This document shows, piece by piece, positions 44,634-64,000 of a stretch of DNA of 64,000 nt; within the stretch, counting starts at the first letter, position 1; the number at the start of each line of letters is the position of its first letter. A program made the translations under genes and the position numbers. The DNA is from Acanthaster planci (taxonomy: Eukaryota > Echinodermata > Asteroidea > Valvatida > Acanthasteridae). The notes under the pieces were generated by a model. The model was not told where the DNA came from. It did no database searches and saw only the letters and a program-made list of their open reading frames with translations. The stretch spans positions 205,223 through 269,222 of the forward strand of contig NW_019091659.1 in the NCBI RefSeq assembly GCF_001949145.1, read 5' to 3'.

Positions 44634-47600
44634 CCTGTCCATATTTTAAAGACAAATTTCATTGACTATATGAGTGTATGACTGTGTGATTATTTGTTGT
44701 TGTACATACACGTATTTTTGAAAAAACTATCCCCTTTTTTCTAGCAGTTGCAGTGAGGAAATAATCTGGACAAAAGGTATGCAAACATTACAGGTGTAAG
44801 AGTAGCTCTTCAAAAGGAAGCCCAATAGAGTGATCCCAATACGACGCTTTTAGCCTCGATCTGCGCACGTCAGCATTTGAAAACGAGGCTGTATGTGTCA
44901 GCTTCAATTCTTAATACGATCAGACGATTGAAAGTAAGGAGTCAAGACACAAAATACATAAAGGTATGTTAAATTCGGACTTTTCAGGCTGCACATTTTT
45001 GTGGAAGAGTCCTTTAGGATGACTCGACACGTAAAATCCAAAGAAAAATAACGACAATTGACCGCGAACTATGGTCGTGTATCTTTGTGCAGTGGGTGTG
45101 GTTTAAACTGAAGTGGCGTCACACTTACAAACCGGATACTGCAGGTACTGAGTGGACTCCGCGGGCGCACGCGAGGAAGTTGGACAGAGAACCTCGGTTT
45201 CGATGCAGATATAAGCAGACGGCGCTAACGTGAAATCCCTCTGTTGATTATCCGGACAATAATTCACCAGCAAAAACGGAGGGGGGGGTTGGCAAATGCT
45301 GTGTGTTCACGTGATTGCGTCACATCATGTTATACTTCGCTTTCAGTAATACGTATCACAATGTTATAAACAAATATGTTCCAAAGCAAGCGTTTGATAT
45401 TGAAAAATACTTGGCAGAGCTATTATTCCACATGAAAACTGCTTGCAATTATTTGTCCAATAATCACACCTGAAACATTATTTGTGTTTTTGTTTAAAGT
45501 TCTGTATTCTTTCCTAATCAATGTAGTTTGTTGTAATGTAGCAGTAATTTTGCTAATGACTGCATTATTGGTGCCTGATATGAAAATAAACTTTTGCTGC
45601 TAAGTCCAAGTGGTTATAGTTCTCGGTTCTATTATTGAATGAAAGTTTCAAATACATGGCGACAAAAATGAAGCTTCTCATTATCTACAATGTGGATTAA
45701 AATTGCAGAACGCTTCACCAAAGAGACGTTTTGAGCGATATGTCTAACCTTTGTCAGCGTTTTACAAATCCCACAACATTTCTTCAGATTTGTTTGCCTA
45801 CATGTATCAAGAACGGAAGTTGGTTGGTGGAGTTTCACGTTAGAACCGTGCTTATTAATGTACATGCATGCTTTCTCACCTTTCAATGGACAAACACGGA
45901 CACCGTACAACCATTATGATAATCGTTAGATGGGATCCTTTCATGGTCCTGTCGAGAAAATAAGTCTCATACTTGCGGGAACTCTATTAGTATTATTGGT
46001 TGAACGTATGTGCTTACACGTTCGAATGTAACTCATTCCTTTCTTCAAAGTTCAGTAAGAAAGTTGGTTGTAAATAAAACACACAACACCGTCTCTGCTA
46101 CATATGACACTTGTTCATTTTCAAATTATTTAACCGATTTCAAGAAACAGAGTTTTAGAGATTTATTGCACACAAAACTAGAGACCAAAGAACGTTCACA
46201 AACGCAAGATTTTTTGAGGTGACTGTTCATATCCTGATCGCCTAATTCATGATGTGATGTGAAAGATGGAATTCCCACTTATTGGGTGAAGCCAAATTGG
46301 ACTTCAATCACACAGAGCTCTACCTTGTAACCAAAGCAAAGTATAGTACCGACTGTTCGCTCGTCATCCCAGCGCCCTCGCTGGACCGGCTTAACTGTGT
46401 CAGGCTACGTTGTGCACGACCTGTGATCGCGAGGTTATCACTTCCTGCTAGCGAAGCGTTATTTGAATATTTTGGTTCGCCCATAGCAATGCTGTGACAC
46501 GGGCAAAGTGCCGGCTATACGATAAAAACCATGGCCTTGGTACAATCACACCGTGGTAACTTATCTTCTCACTACATATCACTGATCACGTGTCCTTTGG
46601 TGATATAATTAATTTCAAATCATCATGGTTGTCTTGATCAATATGGGATGAACGAATAAAGTGTAGTGAAAATATTTTCAGTAATGAAGGAGAAAAAAAT
46701 ATTGAGCTGATAATCGCCGTTTGTGTGAAGCATTGAGCGAGGAGTGAGCTCGCGCGCCTTGCAGAAATCTATCCACAATGCTGTGCGCGTCGTTAGCTGT
46801 GACACAGCGTGACGTGTTCCTTCGCTAAAATCTGTGCAAAGCCATCAGCTCTTCCGTGACGAGCGAGTACTGTACTTGGTAAAGACAAAACAACACAACA
46901 TGTGAGTTGACTCAGTGACTGTACAAATTTAAGGGATTGGCATGTATAAAATGGAAAGGTTGAAATCCGATGCATTAAAGCAGCGTTGCCTATTGGTGAG
47001 CCAAAGCAATGCTGTAAAACAAATTGCTGTGATGATGTCATCGAGAAGTGTCGGAATAAGCGACAATGGGAATACTTTCCATAAACCTGAACCCAAAGAT
47101 CATTTCTGTTTACAAAATTGGTCGTTTAGAGAATGAATATAAATGCACTCTTCATTCATTACATTCATAATTATGCGTGGATGCAATAGATGGTCACGAC
47201 GAAACCCCCCCCCTCCCCATCTCTGAGCGGCCCATGTATGATCCCTTGCGTTAAGTGGCTTTTTCGCGTTTGGAGGGTGAATTTGTTTCAAGTATGTGAT
47301 GGGCTTACCCACCAAAAATTGAATTGAAGGATAAGATCAAGAGAATAATTTAACTTTTGTTTGAGAAGCTCCAGTGATGTCAGCTTGCTCAAAATGCAAT
47401 GTTATTGACCCCTGAACTTTATTGATTTTCCACTGCACCCATCTTAGGGCTGGGTATGGGGAGGTTCAAGCCACTGACTCGAGGGCAACGTAGGCTGAGT
47501 TCGGTCGGCTTGTTTCCGTATGTTCACGAACAGCGCAATCGTTCTTCTTGGGTCGGCCGCTCGAACGCCGGGAACGTACAACCGGTTATCGCTTGTAGTT

Positions 47601-48137
47601 AGTGACAAGCAACATGCAACTTGACATGGCGGCGGCCATGTAGGCTACGTTATTCGAAAATTAATCTTTTCTATATAAACAGGAACATTCATTTCTGTGT
47701 TACGGAAAATAATTAATGTTAAGTTGCAAAACTTCCCATTGTCTATGGCTTTGGAAGCCATCTCTCTACTTTTTGCAGCTGTTCAAGAATCAAAATCTCA
47801 TGAGTTTTTCTGCGTGTTCCTGTAAAGCCCTGACGAGGGGGTACTGAGTGTGTGATCCTGTTTCGAGAACAGTGTTCTTGAGTCGTGTTCCCGCCGTTCG
47901 AGCGCGAGAGCAAGAAACCTGTGTCAAGAACAGGCCGCCCGAACTCGACCATTAAGTAATTGAGGGCGCTATTTATGTTTAATGGGGAGGCGTGTATCAA
48001 ACGTGTGCGTGAATATACAATACGTGCCTAGTCGAGTCGCCAATGCGGTACCCGTGCAAACTTTATCCTCCGGCTTCACGTCGTCATGGGCATTTATGTT
48101 TTTTAACTTGTGAGCAGAATTCCTACTTGTGATCATC
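44634..48137. other. Intergenic, no gene seen
   Basis: Between the GPCR and AK3. The short ORFs on both strands have no splice-bounded or family-like sequence. The last few hundred bases before 48138 should include the AK3 promoter and 5' UTR. Confidence 0.45.
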
Positions 48138-55095
<6,958 letters not shown>

Positions 55096-55529
55096 TCTTC
55101 TTTCAGGTTGTTTGCTTGTTCTTCCTCAAGATGATCAAGGTCCCAAAAGAATAGGTAATTCCAATTTTCAGCTATCAAAAAATGTATATGTACATACAAT
55201 TTGCGGCACTCTATTAGAAAAGCCGGAAACTTTTAAAAAAAATGATGCATCTGTACCAAAAAAGTGTTTAATATTAACCAATTCGGGCAATTTGCAGTGC
55301 CATGCACGGACAACAGGTTGCCATGGAGAGGCCATTTTTGCAGTGCATCGTGGGAAATGATTGAAAGAATCCATTTGCGAACCGTGTGTCAGGAAACTTG
55401 AATTATTCTTGTGGTCTTTTTGCCCTGGCATTAGATTCTTAAGTGTATTTTGAAAATCTGTTGTCCTAATCCTTTCTTATTTCCCTTTGAGCCTACCCCC
55501 CCCCGGCCCTTTTTGCTAGGGACCCTCCT

Positions 55530-55910
55530 TAGTCCACCAGAATCCTCCAATTTGGGGAAGGGTGAAAAATCGGATTCTTCCTCAAGCGTCCGAAATCCTC
55601 CAAATTTCTTGATAATGTACTTGGAGGTGTGCCTACTGCCTCTATCCTTCAAAATCCTCCGGCAATTCCTGTCATTATGTTGAGGCAGTGTGAATGGCAT
55701 TCTTGAGCAGTGCGGTTGATTCAAAAGAAGTACGGGGCTGAAGTTATGCATGACTAAGCAAAAACAACACAAGGTCTAACCCACAACCTTTATGCATGGC
55801 ATCCTTGGCAATCAGCCATGCACTTTTGCCATTCACCCTCAATCCTCCGAAATCCTCCAAAACCATCCAAAGGATTTTGGAGGATTGAAGAGGGTTAGGT
55901 TAATGGAATT
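55530..55910 (+). repeat. Dispersed repeat family B, copy 2
   Basis: Matches 2221-2575, with the best block TGTTGAGGCAGTGTGAATGG followed by a CTTGAGCAGTG stretch. Both ends carry AATCCTCC words, partly in inverted orientation (ATCCTCCAAA and TTTTGGAGGATT), suggesting a decayed inverted-repeat element. It lies just downstream of the AK3 stop codon and may be part of its 3' UTR. Confidence 0.55.
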
Positions 55911-58900
55911 CCCCAATCTATCAAAGATTTCCTCCAGTTATCCACCAACATACATGCATGCCCAAATGTAAATTAGGGCACGGTGGCCTTGTTTGTATCG
56001 ACCGTAGCTTGAAAAATTGCCTCTCTGGGGCCTCTTGGTGGTGCACTTTATCGTGATTTTGCCCGCATTGTATTCGGTAATTTTGTTAAAATGAATTTGT
56101 CAACAATTGTCACTTGAAAGAGTACTATTTTTTATGTAAAAATGATTAAATGTTTATGAGGCCAAGTTACAAAGAATCATGCGTTGAGAAACCAAGCCGG
56201 CCAACCAAGTTCTAGTCAACAAAAGGTGTATTTATGAAGTAGTTCGTTGCCATTGGCTGTTCTGCTCATGGCGGATACCATTGGGTGCTCTACAAAGTTA
56301 TGTATCATCTGTAGACTTGGTGGGCGCAGTACATCACTTCGTGGTGCTGCCAACGATACTAAGACCCCACCACACCTGCCGTTTATCGTTTTTGTGTCTT
56401 GACATGTCTAGTATCAGAGAACTTGCATAATGGGTTTGAGGATTTACGTACCTCCCCCGCAACTTGGAAGAGTATTTGTCGTGTGACGGTGTGACCATAT
56501 CTCTGGATGGCGCGGTGGGCAACTACTATCATCCAATTACTTGATTTCAATTCTACTCATGCATGTAGTGTTTGTCACAGTAGTCAGAGATCAAAGAGAT
56601 GTACTTTCTGGCAGCCTGCCACACAGTCACAGTGATTTCAAATGTGGAAAAAAAAATTGTGTGTTCATCCTACTGATTTGTTTGAACTTTGAACTTAAAG
56701 GCAAGCTGTTTCTGACTTGAAGTCCTATCCAGCTTCCTGTTTGTCTTTATCTACACTTTTTTAATAAAGTCCCTCTGAAGCTCAACGCAGAAAAGCTAGT
56801 TATTTCATTATTCATGTACTAATGTTTAAGCATTAGAAGCATTAGCATATTATGATGGGAAATGTCCAGGTGCCTTGAAGCAAAGCAGAATGTCATAGGT
56901 CAAATTCATAAGTACATGTACTCTACCATGCCAATTATGATACCAGGTAGATGTGATTCAAACAAATGGTAACTCGTGACATTGATGGGGAAAAGAAAAA
57001 AATGCAAGGAAAAGACCCCTTCAAGAGGTAACACTGTTTCACGTAAAATCATTTGTGCTTATTGTTGGAAACATGTTGAACCAAACTGAGCATTAGCCCC
57101 AAAGACCAAAGTCCACTGGATTTTTTGCCTTCACGTGAAGAAGATGCAACTTAGGGGTCTGCTGTTTATGGTACATCTATGCCCGTTGCAAAGTATATGC
57201 AAACCCATAAAAGAAATGGAATCATGATCATCAAGATTAAGTTATGATTATGATTAAGTCTCTGCAGTTTTGTGAAGCCAACCACGATGAATAAAAAATC
57301 ATGATGATTCTATCACTACTGCTTGTCCATTCCTTGCCTTTTGAGGACATTTGTCCCTCGAGCCTGCGATGTAATATTTTGTGTGCTGGGAAAACAAAAC
57401 ATCAATTATTTGTATAGAAATGGCTTAGCCATCTGCAGAAAAGTTCCAGTGCAAGTTTTAGGCATTCAGAGTGTACATGTAGCCTGGTCTTTAAAATGAT
57501 CTTGTGAATATCCGTCTCAGAAAACCATAGCAGGCATTATCTATGCCATGCGCATGCAAGGGACAAATAAATAACGAAACCCTTTGAGGCGCAACGTGTA
57601 ACTTTGTTCATTTATTTTTATTATTACCTCCAATGTATACCAGGCAAGATATGGGACGGAGGGGTACCCCCCTTACCTGTCCAATCCTTATACACACTCT
57701 AGACTATTGTTACCTAACACCCCCCCCTAGAAGTCTGTAAAGAATTCCTCAGATTCCGATCAAACAATGACCAACTCAAAGGTGGGGGGGTTCTTCCGTC
57801 CCATTTCTTGCTTCAAATGCTACCATGTATTACATGTGAGACTGTCGACTATTAATGCATTGAAAACTGGAGTATGCACGTACTGACAATTATGGAAACT
57901 CAAGCTACCTACAGTAAGCAGTGCTTTAAGGCACGTTTCCAGTGCAAGAGGTAGAGATACACATTTGAATAGATCTTGAGTCTTTAGATAATCCTGAACG
58001 TTAAATTTGCGAGAATCACGAAACTGAGAATACAAAGTATGTTTACAAGTTACTAGCATCGTGCAACATCGCGAAGAAGTGGTGAGGAACATTAAATTTG
58101 CATAAATGCATCCGAGTAGCAACCAGTGAATGAACAGATACAAAAAATGGTATTTGGATATTTGAATGCGACACTAAGTGTCGCGGAGAGAGAAGTTTTG
58201 GATTTAAGGAAACGTAATATAATTTTTATTACTTGAATACATGCAGCATAGCTATATGTACATATTAGGATGACGATCCGCCCCCTTTGTAGCAGGGAGA
58301 AATTTCAACATTTTGGAACTTATGCAATGAGATTTCCATATTCATGAGCCAAAGTGTGATGTCATTCAAGGCAGGACAGGAGTGTCTCCTTAGCACCGTG
58401 TACGAAAATACTCGTCACACTTTGTCTTCTTAATTAAAGTAGGTGACACTATAAACACGGTTTCCATGTTAAAAAGCTTGTTTAGAAACGAGCGGTGGCC
58501 AACTTTTTCTTCCAAGCGGTGCTGGGTGATTTTGAAGGACCAATTTCTTTTTTTTATTTCTTCTTCTGACCAAGACTGCCTTGTATGACATCATCTAAAT
58601 AGCGCCCTCATGCATATGCTGATGAAAATACTCTCCAAGAAAACTCGGAAACTACCACCTTTTCACTTGTAATGAAAACTTGTATTTAGATTTTGTTTTT
58701 ATTGTAACGTGTAGAAATATGCATGAAAACAAGTTGAGCTGAAAATCCTCTCCCTTTCTGCAACAGACATGAAATCTTCCAGTACATCTACAATACTGTT
58801 ATCATGTAAGTGGATGCAGTGTATGCGCTCTCAGAGCCCAAGTGTGCGATGTTCCCGCTTCAACGCCCCTACAGATTTGTCTGCCTCCATTGCAAACTTA

Positions 58901-61900
58901 AACATGTTCGCTTTGACTCATCTTTCTGAAACGCATTTGGGCAGAGGCATAGACCTCTTCCAACCAGTTACAAGTCTACATACATACCGGTGCACGAAAG
59001 CTCACGATCTCTGTCAATTTTAATTTCTGCATTAGCATTGGAAGTCAGTGACTCTTGATAGGCGTGGACAGCATCATTTCTATTTAAACATCACTTTTAC
59101 AAACAAGTTGAAGAAGGCAGTCATTTTTCTGTGAAACCATTCTTACACTGTACCAACAGAGGTAAATTTTTCCAACACATAATGTACAACAGAAAATTCA
59201 TTACGTTTATATCTACAAGTTATGTATATGTACACAGCAGGCATTTCAAAATGCCAAAGTAAGCATCTAAATAATTTAGTATTTAAACAATAATTACCCT
59301 GAGTAGAACATTCATTTTTTTTCTTCTCTTTTTACACACACCTTGCTTATGCTCAGGATGTGGTCCCACATGTCCTTTTCCATGTGAGAACGTTTAAGAT
59401 CTGTAGAGCAAGTGGCAGCAAGGAACTGTTTCTCATGTCATTGTGACCTGCTGAGTGGACACGAGTCACGTGTTGCCGGAGCCACGTTTGAGTTCAAGGT
59501 CTTTAGAAGGATCTTGTGCACAGCAAAAGCAAAGGGAGCCCTCCACAGGTTTCATCCACATAATCTGTTTCCATCGGAACACCAAACTGAGAGATTTTAT
59601 CAACACGATGACTTGCATGTATTTGGAAAGAGAATGGCCACTTTCACATCATGATGTTTCAAGATCTTAAATATGCCATCCACTTTCGTGAACGTCCAAT
59701 GTTGCTGTGACTTTCCTGACAAACACAAAGCTTCTCTGTTCATTTCTCCTCTTCATCCTACTGAACATAAAAAAATCCACATCTCTTTGGGCTTTCATTT
59801 TCCCTTTTGAACTCGGAATGTGATTTCCAGACACAGAAGTGTGAAGTAAGGTTCAAATTCTGTGGGGCAAGAGAGGGTGTACTTTTTCCCCCCAGGAAAC
59901 CACAGTCAACTTCAGACTTGGGCATAGGTTGGGTAAATTTCAAAACGGCCACGGGAAAGGGCGTATCCAGGGGAGAAATGTATTTCACCCCCCTCCCACT
60001 GACGCAACTGGTGAGAAAACATTACCTGCGTCTTCTGTGTCAAGACACTCCAAGTCAAATCTACACTTTCTCCAACAGCCCTCTACAAAACTTGCATTAT
60101 GCACATATTTTTGGTCAAACCAAAATTATTAAAGCTCAGTACACTTTTATCCCACGAGAAAATTTATGAACTAAAAATACCTGTATGTTTACCTAGGTGT
60201 TCCATATGAGGTGATATTTATTCATTTTTCAATGAAAACATTCATCCTCTATGATGAACAAAACAAAATCACGGTCATTGTTCCTTTTCTGAGTAAAAAC
60301 AGTTCATTCAAAATGTCTTTGAAATAATTATTCTGTGACCATGTGAAAGCATACATGAAAATAACTATATGTAAGATTTCAGACTACTTTGGTCCTTAAT
60401 GACACTCAATCTATGAATTAAATGTTGAGAGAAAGACCAAAATCCTATAAATGAAAAAGAATTCAGGAAAATCCATTTCTCTCCACAAACTGTACACAAA
60501 AATATGTCTGATCAGTTAGGGAACAGCCGGCTGCGTAAAAATCATTGCACACTCGGTGAAATTTTGACATTAGAGCAAACTTAAAGAACATTAACTTAAA
60601 GTGAAAAAAAAAGAAAGAAATATCGTCTTCGAAATTAGAAGATAGCGAGTGTTAAGGTGATCACAAGATGTTCCCATTCAAAACGGACGTACTGTACGTG
60701 TACATGTCGAGGGGGGGCCTCAAAATTGAATGTCATCGAATGGCAGTAGTACTGTACTGCTGCCTAGGCTTCCAACACAAGAGTAACATGAAGTCCTAAA
60801 AGCCCTTTCATGTGGCCCCCAGATCTCTCAAAATCCTCAAGGAGAGGTTTCCAGAGGACTGTGTTGGGTTGAGGAAGGCGCACACGTACCCCCGGGCCAG
60901 TCGTCTGACAAATGTGGCTCAGTGCCAAAGTTACAAGTTTTAAGTACACACCTGTACGAAGACAATTTGGGCTGTTGGCGGGGGGGAGGGGGCACAGATT
61001 AGGATTTCCAAGAATTCAGGAAGACTAAAGGAACATGCCACTAGAATAGGAGTCAATGTGTTTACACGTATGTATGCATGCTTGACTCTGGCCACACAAA
61101 TCACGGACACTTTCCCAACCTAGCTCAACTCTAGGTCAACAACTGGGTCGGGCTCCACAGTTGGGTAGAATTGCATGATTACATGAAGCTGTATTGTAAA
61201 GGTCATAGTTGAAGATGTATGTACATTCACATGTATCTTGTACAGAAATAAAAGTTTAACTTACAGAATCAGAAGAAAATATGTGTAGGTCTATGACTGA
61301 AGCCATTTACACAGTTAATCAACGTCACCGTGCGACACTACCAATGACATGTCAACATAGATCAGCTTCCACGCTTTGGGTGCCTCATATTTTCGTGACC
61401 TTGATACAAACCTACGACACCCGATTAGGAAATTTTGCATGTGATTCAAAATGTGCACCGATGGTTAAAATACACGTAGAGATACGGTGCAGGCCTAAAA
61501 ATGGGTAAGAATTCATAGGTAGACAGGAAAAAATTGAAGTAAAAAATCTGGTACCAAAAATGAAGTGGCAGGCATCGCCACCATGTAACAAACAAAAATA
61601 CGATGTGGAAAAAAATACTAATTTTATTACCGTTGTTCTGGGATTACTTAACCTTAAAAAAAAAGGTCAAAGTTCAGTAATTTATGGTAGGCACAGACAG
61701 GATCACAATATCTGCAGCAATGTGGAAGGCACCATACTGAGTTGAATCGACAAAGAACTGCTCGCAAATGAGCAATTTCTATCGAAAATGAGAGGAGGCA
61801 AACTTTCAAGACGGATCCCAGAAGGGATTTGAGGATTGTAACATACTCTCATGAATGTGTAATGGGCACCATGTACTAACACGGTTAAGATCACTTGAAC

Positions 61901-62344
61901 ATCATTTGCGATGAAATGAACTCGTTAATCCGAGAATTGCTGTAGCATCCAAAATGAGAAAGTTGGTGATTTTTTGAAAGGAATGCTGGAAAGGTAGGTG
62001 CAGCGGTACTGGCTTCGATATGATCATTTTGGGTCATTATCTGCAATCATATGAACTTGTCAATTTGAGGATAAGCACCGATAATGAAAAAGGAAATCTT
62101 TCAAGATACCGGTAGCTTAGGAAGATTGAAAGGAAGAGTGGTGATTCTGAAAGGGCATGGTAGACACGATTGGTGGGAAAGTATTGAAATTTGTATAAGT
62201 AGGTCTACATGAAAATCAAGGAAAGAAAATTAATGTTACTGAGCAGCAATGTAATCAATTTTGCACATCGGTCCTGTAAAAAATTCTCAAAATCGTTACT
62301 TTTTTTTTTACAAAAATGTACAATTGTTTTGGCACAACACCTGC
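55911..62344. other. Convergent 3' flanks of AK3 and the receptor gene
   Basis: No coding exon recognised. An AATAAA at 56763-56768 on the plus strand may end AK3. Minus-strand AATAAA hexamers at 61623-61628, 60217-60222 and 57611-57623 are possible ends for the receptor transcript. A MITE lies at 57639-57832. The remaining small ORFs look random. Confidence 0.45.
57639..57832. mobile_element. ~194-bp MITE, same family as 37348-37531
   Basis: The interior matches the 37-kb element: CCAATCCTTATA, ACACTCTAG, CTATTGTTACCTAACAC, AAAGAATTCCTCAG. Both ends carry the mirrored ATGGGACGG core. The flanking duplication is imperfect (CAATGTAT versus CCATGTAT), consistent with an older insertion. Confidence 0.7.
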
Positions 62345-63456
62345 TTAAACACTTTCAAGAACGGGCACAGTTCCATCAGAAATGGTCAGATGCCCTTCGC
62401 AACCAAAAGAGGGCATGACACTGTTTATCACTGGAGCAGGAATGGATGAGAGTCTTGTATAGGAAGGCACTGTCCGATTACTGCAATGGTCCTGCAGTGG
62501 GTGCTGGTTACTTGTGACCAACCCATCGTCAGCAATTCCATGATAAAGAGCCCCTGAGTTGTAGTCGGACTCAGGCAAGTGCACACCGTCCATTCCCGGA
62601 TCGGAGGGGATGGTGGAGAGCTTCGTGTAACTCGGCACTCGACACTCAGTGCCGTTCTCACTGAAGCCGGAGTCCGTTGAGTCCAGCCGGGGCTGCCCGG
62701 GACCGGAATGGGCAGGGCCCTGGGGGTGAGGGGAGCCTGGTGCCGGCAGCTGCACGTAGAGCTTGGCAAACTTGCTGTAGGCACCCACGTCCGAGGTGGG
62801 GGAGTCTGGCTCCCTGTCAGAGCAGACACCCGAGGAGCTGGCCGAGTCGGCACTTGCCTTCCGGTGAGCGCCGCCCTTCCCGGGGATGGGCTCTCCCCCG
62901 AGGTCCAAGTCATCACGGAGGAGGAGCGGGAAGAACTCTTCCGGTCCGGCCTGTTCACGCAACTGCACGTAGTCGGCTTCACCATCCTCCATAGCCCTCG
63001 CAGCTGCTCCGCCAGCATCAGGTCCTCCCCGGGCACTTCCGTTCGGGATGACACCATTCGGAGTTTGATATCCTCGCGGCTCGTCAAAAACTTCTCTCTC
63101 CATGGCACCTCCACGGACCTGACGGCTGAGGGCACTTTCAAGCTGGAATAAAAACAACCAGACAAATTCCAAAATTACCAAACAAGACATTTGTGACTTG
63201 CAGGCAACCCGACCTCAGTCTGTCTGAGAGGGTACCTGATTCCAACATCCAATGAATAACTGACAGAACTGTGAGTGACTTACACTGAGATGCATGTATC
63301 TGCTAGGTCTTACCCTGTCAAGCGCAATGATGGAGATGCGGGGCACCGGCTTCAGCAGCCGGTAGTGCTTGATGCAGCACCAGGTGGCAGCCATGATTCC
63401 GAGTACCAACACTACTCCCAAGATGGCAAGGATGACTGTCAGGTAAACTAACGGAG
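62345..63456 (-). CDS. Single-pass receptor, transmembrane and cytoplasmic tail exons (partial; probably cytokine-receptor-like)
   Basis: Two exons: 63314-63456 (acceptor CTCGCAG, donor GTAAGA) and 62345-63142 (acceptor TATTCCAG, stop TAA at 62345-62347), joined in phase 0. The first encodes a transmembrane helix (VYLTVILAILGVVLVLGIMA), a CC-K juxtamembrane turn, then RLLKPVPRISIIALDR. The second encodes a 265-residue, low-complexity cytoplasmic tail with no kinase, TIR or death domain. It has many tyrosines in short motifs: GYQTP, DYVQL, LYVQL, and two near-identical segments, VPSYTKLSTIP and VPSYTRLSSIP. The KPVPRI stretch right after the membrane resembles box 1 of class I cytokine receptors (prolactin/growth-hormone receptor type), which binds JAK kinases; that is inference. 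The ectodomain exons lie beyond 64000, so the family is not proven. Confidence 0.75.
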
Positions 63457-64000
63457 CTGCGAGTGGAAATGACAAGAAAAATGAAGCCTCACTGCTTCAA
63501 TTGCTCTGTGCCTGAATAATAGAGGGCGCTTTCCGATACCTAGCAATGATTTTCCTCTGCATATGCATTTTGCTAGTTCACAAACACATTTTTAAAAATT
63601 CATGAGAAACCTGCCGCAGAAGGCTGCCAGGGTTTTATCAGAGAAGTAACAGGATCTCAACACCTCTTGATCCGCGGTTGTAATGACTACTAATGGCACA
63701 CGGATGTCAAGACACTGACAACAGCAACAGAAATTCAGTCACTCTTTGGGTCAGTTGGTAAGCAGCACAAAGATGCACAGTTGTGTCATGTTGTGCACTG
63801 CACCAACTACCCCTGAGCACAGGAATATCAGGTTGCATGTTTGTGCTGCCCAACAACTGTGCTTCACTGTTTCATGTGCATAACTGTGCAGTAAACCAAA
63901 TGCAGTGAAGAGGACTGCACAAAAGACTCTGTGTCATTTTGAACTCTTCGGCAATGCTGCCTGCATCTCTTGACGTTAATGTGGAAACTGGGCTTTAGTA
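63457..64000. other. Intron of the receptor gene
   Basis: Upstream (minus strand) of the transmembrane exon acceptor. I see no further exon before the window ends. Confidence 0.5.

Noticed and set aside
62428-63165. Alternative minus- and plus-strand ORFs of 105-245 aa over the receptor tail
   Set aside because: GC-rich coding exon read in wrong frames. The chosen frame joins the transmembrane exon in phase and contains repeated Tyr motifs.

Overview
This is eukaryotic nuclear DNA from an animal: every recognisable gene but one is split by GT-AG introns, the proteins are typical metazoan ones, and there are no operons. The dense mix of small inverted-repeat DNA transposons, tRNA-derived SINEs and ACATGTA-rich simple sequence suggests a marine invertebrate deuterostome (amphioxus, echinoderm or hemichordate). 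The window alone does not decide which. It is an assembled scaffold with three N gaps (14036-15009, 26304-26347, 39496-39656).

Layout. (1) 1.5-2.8 kb, minus strand: the first two coding exons of an FGGY-type carbohydrate kinase whose remainder lies to the left of the window. (2) 5.8-16.2 kb, plus strand: a complete six-exon tartrate-resistant (purple) acid phosphatase, ACP5-like, 336 aa, with all seven metal ligands. (3) 16.2-25.3 kb: gene-poor DNA with inverted repeats. (4) 25.3-34.5 kb, minus strand: a complete ZRANB2-like RNA-binding splicing factor with two RanBP2-type zinc fingers, an acidic stretch and an RS tail. (5) 34.5-43.4 kb: intergenic, rich in repeats, including a nested MITE and a SINE. 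(6) 43.4-44.3 kb, plus: a rhodopsin-class GPCR in one coding exon with unusual motifs. (7) 48.1-55.1 kb, plus: a complete five-exon mitochondrial-type adenylate kinase 3, 218 aa, with at least five transposon or SINE insertions in its introns. (8) 62.3-63.5 kb, minus: the last two exons (transmembrane and cytoplasmic tail) of a single-pass receptor, probably cytokine-receptor-like. Its ectodomain lies to the right of the window.

The genes do not form a pathway; they are ordinary neighbours. The most striking signal is inside the ZRANB2 gene. The end of its RS exon and the following intron have been duplicated as 126-bp units, giving two perfect, frame-preserving 39-nt micro-exons and at least four decayed ones. 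Each intact unit adds 13 residues of RS repeat, and each donor site carries an in-frame stop if its intron is retained. A splicing factor thus appears to carry an expandable, splice-controlled RS-length array.

Gene identities come from reading the translated exons and from knowledge of the families; no database search was run. Exon edges were chosen by splice consensus and reading-frame continuity.
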